Positions 10,530-19,184 of a DNA stretch of 19,184 nucleotides are shown here, piece by piece. Both the position numbers and the translations under genes were made by a program. The notes below the pieces were generated by a model that saw nothing but the letters and a program-made list of their open reading frames with translations, was not told the DNA's origin and ran no database searches. This DNA comes from Smittium mucronatum. Its lineage: Eukaryota > Kickxellomycota > Harpellomycetes > Harpellales > Legeriomycetaceae. Every line of letters starts with the position of its first letter. Positions within the stretch are counted from its first letter, which is position 1. The stretch is from assembly GCA_001953115.1 (NCBI GenBank), contig LSSL01005573.1, forward strand, positions 1 to 19,184. Reading direction: 5' to 3'.

Positions 10530-11066
10530 AAATTTCTACCCAGAAATTGAAATAATTTCAAAGAAATTTATAAAATAATTTTTAGAAATGTATATAATCA
10601 AAATTCCTGTAAAATTTAAAAAGAAAAATTAGCACCGTAACTTCGAATTTTTTCATTGTGATATAGATTCCACTTCTGAGGCATTGGAATAATCTAACCA
10701 TTTAAAACTTCATTATGATTTGTCTAAAATGACTCTCAAAAATAAAAATATCACTTGTTTTGTAAATAAATTAATATAAATTTATCTCAAGTTCAATATT
10801 TGTAAAAATTTCTCTTGGAGCTTTATTGCCGATTTTATTTTGTATAATGTTCATAATTAAAGAGAATTTTTTTATCAGTTATTGAAAAAGAGAAAAGAGA
10901 AAAAGAAGATATTATCAAATGAGAGTAAATTTGTAAAATTTGAGAATTTTTTAGTTTAAAATAAAGGACTGAAAATTTCAGATATAAAATAACCAAATAG
11001 GAAAAATGATAGAATTATCCAAGAAAAAAAAACTCTAAAAAATAAATTAGCCTGAAAACCAAGATA
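10530..11066 (+). other. Weak coding-like frame with nonsense codons
   Basis: One plus frame runs about 179 codons with roughly eight stops, about half of what this base composition would give by chance, and no frame change. The most protein-like part is at 10630..10705 (EFFHCDIDSTSEALE, then LKLHYDLSKMTLKNKN). Most of the stops are TAA, the codon that a C-to-T change makes from CAA (Gln). This may be an old gene relic. Much of the remainder is Lys/Asn/Phe/Ile-rich, which AT-rich noncoding DNA yields by default, so the case is weak. Confidence 0.18.
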
Positions 11067-11895
11067 TTAAAAAACAAAAACAAGATTTATATCTTTAAAT
11101 ATACTCTTAGTTTATCCACCTCCAGTTTTTATGCATCAATAAATATCATTTTTTTCTCATAATTTATTAAAATAAATTATTATTTGTTACTTATAAAAAA
11201 TAATAATGAAAAAAATCCTAAAAAAAATTATTTATTAGAAAATTTTGATATCTTATAATAATACCATAAATAAAAATCGATTTATTTTAAAAATCACGCT
11301 AAAAATATGATAGCCTCTAAGAAGGAAATCTTTAAATGTGTGATCAGAAATTTATGCTATTTCGATTTTTATAAGGAAAAAATGATAAATTGAAAAATAA
11401 ATCCTCTTACATGGAATTTCACATAAAAATATTTTTTAAATAATGCTATAAATTTTGGTTTATTGTTGGGGTTTTAAAAATTTACCAAATTTTTAATTTA
11501 TACTTGATAAATTTTCAAGAGGAAGATCAGTGAAGGTTTTTAAAAATAGATTGCGAAAGAGATAGAGTTTTGATTATCTACAGGGTTTAATTTTATAAGT
11601 TTGAAACCGACTTATAAAATAAAATATATAATAGTTTTAATAATCTGGTATCACTTGAAACGATTTTCTACAATATAATCGAAATATTTAAGGCACATAA
11701 TTAAAATTTGATTTAATAACGTATAATAACCAATTAAATTAGGATAAATGCTCTTTTATTTATTATTACATTTTACATGTAAAATTTTTCGATAAATACA
11801 AAACATAGTTACAAAGTTAAAATTATTAATACAATATGATTTGGATTTTTTTGGGTGAATGACTTTGGTAATTTATAATGTGTTAAGAAATATTA
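11067..11895. other. AT-rich spacer and 3' flank of the transcription factor gene
   Basis: No coding frame or RNA gene is visible. The part next to 11896 should contain the 3' untranslated region and polyadenylation site of the transcription factor transcript, but no unambiguous signal can be picked out in such AT-rich sequence. Confidence 0.5.
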
Positions 11896-14580
11896 TCATT
11901 TATTTCTAGAGTTGAGAAGAAAGTCAAGAGAAAGTTTAGAATTCTTGACTGATTTTGTAATTGGCGAATCTTCATTTCCTTCGGAAAGGGTTTCGCGTAT
12001 ATATGGGAACAGAGTAGAATTAAATTTATGATTTTCATCAAGTCTCAAATTTTCGTAGAAAAATGATCCTACATTCTCAAATATTTCTGAACTTCGATAT
12101 CTTTTAGATGTATTATATTTAGAACTCTTTAAAAAACCATCTTGGATTTTTATTAGGCTCCTTTCATCTTCAATTAAAGATGGATGTGAATTATAGAGAG
12201 GAAGATCGGCATTTATAATATGTTTGATATTTTTAATGATTATCATACTATTAGGATATGGACCAAATTTGCTTTCGTGTCGATTTATATCAAAATCGGA
12301 CCCTTTTATTTCTTTGTGGATTTCATTATTGATTCTGCCTGAATCTTTGATGTTTCTAATTATTTTTGAATTATTAGTAACTAAGAGATCATGATTTATA
12401 GAGTTCAATATGCCCAACTTACCCCAATTTCTGATAAAAAGGTTCTCATACAAAGGACTTGAGCTACTAATAGAACAACATTTAAAGCTCCAAGATGATG
12501 TTATAATTATCACATACCAAATATTTATATCCATATTTGTGATTTTATTGATGTTCAATTCAGGGAAAGTATTTATTAAGGGCTTGTTCTGCGATACTGA
12601 TCTTAAATATATTCTACGTCCCTGTTTTACCAAATCTTTGTAGATATTTGCAATAGATGAGTGGTAAGAATATCTTTCGAATTCTTTTATCAGTCCGAAA
12701 TAGGATAACTTAATATTTTCATATTCGGGGTGATCTTTTATATCAATGATATTCAAAAGAATGTTTCCGGCTGCTGATAATCCATAATAAACATCCAGGT
12801 AACCATGTGACACAAAAAGCGAATTGTTTGACCAATTTATTAGTCTACATATTTCTATCGATGAATAGATACAAATACTTTTAGCTATTTTGATATCAAT
12901 CAGATTATATGGGGTCAGGCAACCTATCCTTAATTGAGATCTGTATAGCAAAAGTCTTGCCAATCTATAAATCAGACCTGAGCAAAAAAACACAAAGTAT
13001 TTGTTCGACATTTCACTACTTTTTATAGTTTCTGATGGAAAAAGAAATCCATCTGAAACAAAAATTTTGAATTTTGAAGTATGAAGACTTTCATAAATAT
13101 CTATTCTTTTCCTCAGACTGTTAAATTCATTGAAATTATGTTTAAAATTGTATTTTTTTAACCCTCTTCTGTTTACAAAATCTGAAACCAAACCAATTTC
13201 AATATAAGCTTTTATTACCATCCAGTATTCGTCTCTAGGATCTCTCATATTCGAATTCTTATTTTTTGGTGCTGTTTTGTTCTGAAAGTGTGTCTTGGAG
13301 TCATAACTTGAGTAGTAATGATCGTTAGACGGTAGTTCGACACATATGGAATCGTTTCTAATTGTATTTGGTACTCCCATATTAAAACAAATTGAAACAT
13401 TAAATAGATAAATCAACCACCAAACCCTTCTCCTGTACTCTTTATCAACCCATTCTAATTTGGATAGCACTTTTCTTGACTTATTAACATCGAGTTGGTG
13501 AATTCTGAGAATAAAACAGTATCTGAAAAAAAATTAGAAAACATTAACAAAATTTTTTTATAATATTTTAACGAAAAAAAAAAAATTAACATAACATAAC
13601 AGATCTATTACCTTGTAGCTAAATCTAAAAAAAAATTAGGTATATTAATATAATTTATTAAAAATGAAATAATTTTCAAATTGTTGAAAACATGCAAAAA
13701 ATCAAACCATGAAAGAGATTTAAACGTTTGATATTAATATTTCTTACCGATTAGATACATTGAATGGTCTAACTTTGAAAAGCAGGCATATTGGGCTGAT
13801 AGGATTATTAAAGAATATATTTTATCTATCGTAATTTCTTTTTTATTTACTTGTATTAATTCAAATGCTTTTTCTGCATACTTTAATCCAATTTGGTGTA
13901 TATTCCCCTTAAAAATTTGAGGTTTGTCTATAGTCCTGGCACAACAAGAAAGAAGAGAATATTTCATATATTCTGGAATCATTTTTTGCTTTAATTTTGC
14001 TAAAAATGTGTCTTTGCTTAGAGGAAAAGATATAATTGATCTAACAAAAAAGGAATCCATTTCTTTTAAGAACATACTGTCTTCTATAGCAAGGTATTCT
14101 AGCTCCAAAAGAGGGATCAATTTGAGTGATTCTACAAGAATATTATTATTAAAGGTTTTATTTGAACTACAACTTCATGAGGGGTTTTTTCAGTTAGATG
14201 TAAAAAAACTATTTATTAAGAAATATATCGCATGATATTTCTATAAAATTTTAATAACAGACTGTACCTGATATATTGGACACAGAGTGTAGAGTTTTTA
14301 AAGTATTTTTAATTGCAATTAGTGATTTATCGATATTTTCTGTATCTTTTTCAGGTGAAATAGAGGGAATTTCCATGTAACAGCATATTCTGTTTGATCT
14401 TTTACATAAATCACAAATAGGGCGAGTCCCGTCGCATCTGATTCTTTTTCTTCTACAAATATCGCAAGCAAAAAATGTATATCCCCGGCCAACAACCTTA
14501 AACTGGTTGTTTGGGATGTGTAAACGTGCTTCAGCATCAGGAATAATCACTCTTTCGTTTAAAGGGTTAAAATTTCCCAT
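11896..14580 (-). CDS. Zn(II)2Cys6 fungal-type transcription factor, four exons
   Basis: Predicted nuclear DNA-binding regulator of 778 residues. Exons are 14580..14268, 14131..13748, 13624..13612 (13-nt microexon) and 13522..11896. Introns of 136, 123 and 89 nt have GT-AG ends (donors GTACAG, GTAAGA, GTAATA; acceptors CTTGTAG, TTTTTTAG, TTTTTCAG), and all phases join in frame. Residues 39-67 form the binuclear zinc cluster: Cys39, 42, 49, 56, 59 and 66 or 67, with basic RRKRIR between Cys42 and Cys49 and Pro54 in the usual loop. Residues of about 110-300 match the fungal-specific transcription factor domain (PF04082 type), with YLIDLATRYCFILRIHQ and then EYRRRVWWLIYLF at about 265-277. The C-terminal half is Ser/Asn-rich with no other domain seen. 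The start is the first ATG after an upstream in-frame TGA, and the stop is TGA. The target genes and inducer cannot be deduced, and no partner genes adjoin it. Confidence 0.9.
13612..13624 (-). other. 13-nt microexon of the transcription factor gene
   Basis: The sequence ATTTAGCTACAAG is preceded by a long T tract ending TTTTTTAG and followed by the donor GTAATAG. Exon 2 ends one base into a codon (ATC G) and exon 4 begins one base before a codon (A TAC). The 13 bases exactly bridge these phases, giving Asp-Leu-Ala-Thr-Arg (residues 233-237) in the middle of the conserved segment YLI-DLATR-YCFILRIHQ. Joining exon 2 directly to exon 4 would shift the frame, so inclusion is needed to link the zinc cluster to the large C-terminal exon. 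Confidence 0.8.
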
Positions 14581-14613
14581 TTTACCTTCATTAAAAAATG
14601 ATAAATATTTGTT

Positions 14614-14621
14614 TTTGGCGC
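14614..14621. promoter_or_regulatory. TTTGGCGC motif just upstream of the transcription factor start
   Basis: This is a perfect TTTSSCGC (E2F/MBF-class) match 34 bp upstream of the ATG at 14580, likely in the 5' leader or core promoter. The same octamer lies upstream of the damaged minus-strand locus at 1304. It suggests, without proving, cell-cycle-linked control. Confidence 0.25.
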
Positions 14622-14782
14622 AGTGATCTTTCGTTATTTTGAAAAATCATCTTAAGATAGATAAATTATACAAAAATATTTTAAAAAAACGTAGCTTTAA
14701 AAAGGAAAATATCAATCAAACACTAAAATTTGAGTTATTCTCTTAACTAAAATTCCTTTTAAACAAAGGGGAAAATGTTGTT

Positions 14783-14797
14783 TGACTCAAAACGCGT
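14783..14797. promoter_or_regulatory. Adjacent TGACTCA and ACGCGT motifs in the transcription factor promoter
   Basis: TGACTCA (14783..14789) is the palindromic Gcn4/AP-1 type bZIP site, and ACGCGT (14792..14797) is the MluI cell-cycle box bound by MBF in yeasts. They lie two bases apart, about 200 bp upstream of the ATG at 14580, a normal distance for fungal upstream activating sites. Two fully palindromic G+C-containing motifs side by side in AT-rich DNA are notable. Binding is inferred from yeast factors and may not apply here. Confidence 0.3.
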
Positions 14798-14815
14798 TCT
14801 TAATCATACATTTAA

Positions 14816-15013
14816 GACAATAACAAAAATTTCGCTTTTTTTTACCAATCAATCGCATTTATTTCTATATGGTCAATAATTATTTCTTACTCTTCTAAAT
14901 CATGCGCCCATTCATTCAGAATCCTTAGATTAGTAATAAATATTGAGCGATCTTTACCTCAAATAAGAGAAAGTTTACTAACGTGGGGGGATCTTTTGGG
15001 CATGAAGGGTCAG
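14816..15013 (+). other. Open tract, divergent from the transcription factor; gene not supported
   Basis: Sixty-six codons are free of stops (next stop TAA at 15014), with mixed composition (CAHSFRILRLVINIERSLPQ, then LLTWGDLLGMKGQ). There is no ATG near its beginning; the only one is close to the end. It overlaps no gene and lies upstream of the divergently read factor. Several stop-free tracts of this length are expected by chance in a window of this size, so it is recorded as a possible exon or relic only. Confidence 0.18.
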
Positions 15014-15016
15014 TAA

Positions 15017-15582
15017 TTCAGGAATTTCTTTATTAAAATATATGGAGTTATTCATAAAAATAGAATTAGCTAATAATATTTTATCAATTAACCAAATTAG
15101 ATTTCCAGTCGCACCTTGATAATTAAATTTAATATTTTAACCCTAAAAAAATATTATTTAAATTGTCATTTTTTTTTCTATAATCAATTTACATTTGAAT
15201 GATAATTTTAATCCTCATTAACACTAATCAATTTTGTAATTGTATGATTATTTGTAATAGAAATTATTGTATTATTTTTTTATTTATTTTATACTGGTCG
15301 TACGAAAATAAATGTTTCATGACTTTTTTGGGAATTCTATTTAATCGGATATAATTCAACAATTAATATCTCAAATTTAAAATCTTCAATTTGAACTTAA
15401 CTGAATTGTCATCCATCGTAGGTTTAGAGTAACAATTGGATGTTCTATACGGGAATTCCTATCTTCAATCTTTAAAAAGGATTTATGAAAAACAAAATAA
15501 CTAGTTAAAACTCCTATTATTTAGGAATATTTTTTTTCCAACTTCGCTATTTACCATCTGATATTTATTCACAGAATTATAT
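15017..15582. other. AT-rich spacer, no gene seen
   Basis: Stops are frequent in all frames. A patch at about 15400..15475 reads IVIHRRFRVTIGCSIREFL on the plus strand between stops, but nothing around it supports a gene. No RNA gene was found. Confidence 0.5.
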
Positions 15583-15602
15583 AAACAAACAAACAAACAA
15601 AC
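15583..15602. repeat. (AAAC)5 microsatellite
   Basis: There are five consecutive AAAC units. On the minus strand it creates part of a spurious hydrophobic ORF (LLYFLVCLFVCLY). Confidence 0.9.
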
Positions 15603-18106
15603 CAAAAAATATAATAATATTCGCCTATATCTCTTCGATGATATTTTTGTAATAAAATTAGAGGCAAAATTTAAGAGGTTGAAACGTGAACCCATTTTTT
15701 TTTTAAGAATGAGGTATTAAGAATCAAATTCGCGAAATGAAAAATATTTTAATAGCATTTTTAATTCAATTTTCTAACCAGAATTAACGGATTTTCGCGT
15801 GATTAAAAAATCCATCAAGTTCGGATGATGTTTTTATATTATCGTAATAATTTTTATATGAAAGATTTTTGGAGGAATTTTTTTCTCTAAATACTATGAT
15901 TTTCACCAAAAAGCGCGAAACCTTACCATTATTGCCACCATCTTCATTTCATCACTAAATAAATACATCTTTTTTCGGCTAAAATTATCTATACTATTCA
16001 AAAGAATCTCGCTAAGAAATTTTATAGTATAGTCAATAATAATCACACATCTTAAAGTCTAGCATATTTAACTTTGGTGACTATCGGGTATCATAATTAA
16101 ACTAAACTACAAAAACGATAAATTTTGATATAGAATACCAACTTAGAAAGCCTGTATATACGGTATCTTTACTACCCCACCTCTATAAAACTATTATTAT
16201 TTTTGTATTCTATTCATAGAGTATTTTGGGCAACCATTTTTTGGTAACATTAATATGGTAATTTCATTTTGATATTATATACTATTTTTAAAACTAGAGA
16301 TGCATAAAAACTATCTAATTCCATTAATATAGTATATAAGACAGGTGAATGACACCCTTTATATTAGAAAATTTGAGTGATTTTTATTTTCCTAGAGGTG
16401 AGAGAAATTGTATTGTTCAATTCTTGTGAAAAGAGAAAAATATTTTATGATGAGTGTCGAGATAAATAAATATCCCCTGTTTCCCGTTAAAATTTTTAAA
16501 TACTTAAAGCTTTTAAAAAAATCGCAATAGCTGAAATAATATCTTATTATAAATTTAATTGCATTTTATATTCAAAATACATGATTTTAAAAAAATAGGC
16601 AAAGTATCAAGTTTTTTAATACTTAATAAGGGTAAAATAAACTCCTTTTGGAGAAATATCAATCATTGATTGATTTTGCTGATTATTTACTGCAAGTTTC
16701 ATCAACCTTCGCCATTTCATAGTGATTCTATCTAAATAATAAAGAAACATTATTTACCAAGTTAAATATTAAACTTAAAACAGTATTGATATTTCAGAGC
16801 TTGATATAAGTTTTCATTACGTTTTTCTTTATATTTCTGCTAAGTGTAAATATTCTTAGTTTTGCTTTATCTTCAAAACTAAAAATAAAAATATCTTAAT
16901 ATGCGTTTTTGTTGAAAGTAAATCGAGTATTTACCGAGCAAGTCCTATTTAAATGAGTTTATTAATTATAGCGAATGAATTTTGATTAATTTTTACATAG
17001 ATGATTGCTTTTGGTCTTAGAAATAAATGCAAAAGGATACTTTGATGGTAAATTTAAGAGTTAAATGAAGGGTATGAGGTTCTGTTTTGTTGATCAAGAT
17101 TTTATATAATAATAATTTTTACTTTTTTGGGAATGAAATCGATAACACTAAGCGTATTTCCTTTGGAAAACATGTTTATAATTTTTTATTGCATAGTTTA
17201 TTATGCATTAAATTGATTTAATTTAATATAATCATATTTTATGGTAAAATTTTTATAAGAAAAACAATACAAATCGATATCAAACGGAAATTTTAAATCG
17301 AAAATAATAAAAATTGCAAATTAATCCCATAGTGTAACTAATTTTACGTTATTCTGGCAGTAAGTGTTTTCAAATATTTTTAGTTAATATTTTGCCCTGA
17401 ATTTATTTTTAAAAAATTAAAATCGCATTTTAGTAAAAAATTAGTTAGATGACTCCATTAAATAAATTATGAGGCTAATTTCTTACTTTTTTTTCTATAA
17501 ATGTAATTTGATTTATTAGTTTTACTGTATTTAAAATGCGGATTTTTAAATGAGAATCCTTAATAGTATATTTTTTCAATAAAAAATGTTTTTTTAAGGT
17601 TAGAGATTTATAATATTATCGATACTTGTGTTGAAATTTTAGCTTTTTTTATCAAAAATTTCCGAAATATATTTTTATGATCATACTAAAAGTAAAAATC
17701 AATATAAACACAAAGAATTCAAAGTAAAGCCAAAGTTGAGTTTTTTTGATCAGAGCAATTCACCGATGTTATTTTATAGCACTTTTAGCGCCGATAAAAT
17801 TCTGAAAAGATTTTTGACAAAAGAAAAATCAAGTTCTTCTTAAATTGCACAAATTTGGCAATTTAGCTCATAGATTGACTGTATAGCTCGATTAGATATA
17901 TTCAAATGCATCTATTACTGAACTAAAATCTAGAAAGAAATTTGTTTAAACATATTTTACAGTAAATAAAAGCAACGTATATATCGGTTATTTATGATTC
18001 TGTAATTAAGCTATCAAACTGTTAAGAGCTAAGTTAACTATGGTCTACCATATTTTATTTCTAAAAAGCATAAGATTATACAATTCGAGCCTATAGATAG
18101 TGGACG
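15603..18106. other. AT-rich spacer with scattered open tracts, no gene called
   Basis: The longest plus-strand stop-free runs are 15862..16029 (56 codons, containing FHQKARNLTIIATIFISSL) and 17643..17840 (66 codons, containing KPKLSFFDQSNSPMLFYSTF). Both look somewhat protein-like, but they lack clear starts, splice context and continuing frames, and their lengths are within chance expectation. No tRNA, rRNA or long repeat was seen. Confidence 0.45.
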
Positions 18107-18118
18107 TATATATATATA
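18107..18118. repeat. (TA)6 dinucleotide run
   Basis: A short TA microsatellite follows GGACG. No associated gene is visible. Confidence 0.8.
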
Positions 18119-19184
18119 ATTACAAAAAAATATTATAAAAATTTATTTGCCAGTTTTCATAGATTAAAGCATCCATTCAACCCTAAGCAGACAAATGGTG
18201 TAAAATCAGTCAAATCAAAAATATTTTTTTATTAATTTCAGATAATTACCCCAATCCATAATTCTCTCGCTTGCTTAATTTTTCCCGATTATATCACACA
18301 AGAATTGCTTGATCATTTGGGTCTTATAATAAATTTGGTGATTTTGTATTCTGCGTATTCAGATATACTATTTTGAATAAAGCTGCTATAAAAAAATGAA
18401 ATCCCAAAAATTCTTCAAAAAAATACAATTGAATGACTAAATAGGATTTTTTAAATACAATTACTTCGATGAAACTGTTTCTTCCAAAAATCATAGTTCA
18501 ATCTCAATACTCTTAATTAAATCAAGCACTTAACTCTTGAAATATCTGAACATATATGTTTAAATACATTTTGAATTCCGGCAAACTGTTTATATTATCA
18601 AAACAATATTTTCAATAAACCCCAATTTCTTCCCAGAGGCAAATAATGAAGAATTTATCTTGTTCACGAATACATGAAATAGCTTCCAATAATAATTTTA
18701 AAAGGTTTATATTGATATTTCTTTATACTACTCACGATTTCTAACTTTATTTTCAAATACTTTTGCACTAAATCTGGTTTTATCTATTTACAACGAAAGC
18801 TAAATCTATTACCAACAGATGAAATAACAAATCCAGTCTAAAATAAACAATAATCATGAAATATGCAAATATACCGTCGTGAAATACTATTCCATATAAA
18901 TATTATCTATAAATGATAAAAAAATTTCAAGAAGATTTCTAGGTTCCATAAAATTGATAATTGTAAAAAAACTATGTGTTAATTAGTAGTTACGATATAA
19001 AAAACACGTCTTATTTTTTATATTTTAAGCGATCTTTGCATCAGATAATCGATTGTATTGTGTTGGATTTATATGTCATACGAAAATTGATAGATTTGAT
19101 AAGTGAAATACATTTTATAACTTGGGGTCTTTAAAAATCTCAGGGATTTTTCCTAATTTCTTGTGGTAACATCCAAGTGTATAT
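18119..19184. other. AT-rich spacer to the window edge, no gene seen
   Basis: AT-rich sequence with stops throughout; nothing supportable was found on either strand. Confidence 0.5.

Noticed and set aside
12410..12643. Plus-strand ORF inside the large exon of the transcription factor
   Set aside because: It is antisense to a continuous, domain-consistent coding exon.
13924..14235. Plus-strand ORF across exon 2 and intron 1
   Set aside because: It is antisense to exon 2, which is confirmed by the fungal transcription factor domain pattern and splice sites.
14319..14537. Second minus-strand ORF over the zinc cluster
   Set aside because: It is an out-of-frame shadow; the cysteine pattern is only in the frame starting at 14580.
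15390..15480. Resemblance of a short plus-strand patch to a reverse transcriptase segment
   Set aside because: The similarity rests on a few residues between stops, and no catalytic motif or flanking element structure was found.
15501..15695. Minus-strand 64-codon ORF with a hydrophobic segment
   Set aside because: The hydrophobic part is created by the (AAAC)5 microsatellite, and nothing else supports a gene.
1..19184. A nonstandard genetic code in which TAA/TAG mean glutamine
   Set aside because: Many relic frames read well with Gln at TAA/TAG, but the intact 778-residue regulator has no internal TAA or TAG, uses only CAA/CAG for Gln, and has clean introns. Decay or introns explain the stops better.
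1..19184. tRNA genes
   Set aside because: Scanning for the B-box pattern GGTTCGANNCC found only isolated TTCGAAT words without a matching A box or acceptor stem.

Overview
The window looks like nuclear DNA from a very AT-rich fungus. The main evidence is one well-supported gene on the minus strand (11896..14580). It encodes a Zn(II)2Cys6 (Gal4-type) DNA-binding domain followed by a fungal-specific transcription factor domain, a pairing essentially confined to fungi. The coding sequence is split by three GT-AG introns with T-rich acceptors, and it reads cleanly in the standard genetic code. I cannot place the species. Very low G+C, large gene-poor spacers and a multi-intron regulator would fit several early-diverging or symbiotic fungal lineages; that is inference only. 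No rRNA, tRNA, CRISPR or organellar gene was seen.

Layout. About 38..1304 (minus) is a damaged coding locus: open blocks in two alternating frames, sparse stops, and two stretches that resemble signal peptides. 1305..2255 is AT-rich spacer with a 22-bp-arm inverted repeat at 2042..2120. 2304..2994 (plus) is a second coding-like locus. It reads either as a four-exon gene with short introns or as a pseudogene with mostly nonsense damage. 3171..4075 is an abrupt G+C-rich island with imperfect terminal inverted repeats, a possible 5-bp target duplication and a frameshifted minus-strand ORF; it looks like an inserted mobile or foreign element. 4081..4440 holds short exon-like scraps. About 4.45..11.9 kb is an AT desert with no supportable gene. 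11896..14580 is the transcription factor, including a 13-nt microexon. 14581..19184 is mostly AT-rich spacer with promoter-type motifs near the factor, two short simple repeats and a few open tracts that chance could explain.

How it fits together. The only gene that can be called intact with confidence is the regulator, which has no recognisable neighbours that it might control. The left 4.5 kb looks like a decaying accessory region: broken or doubtful genes of unknown function next to an inserted element of different base composition. No operon-like or pathway relationship between the loci is visible.
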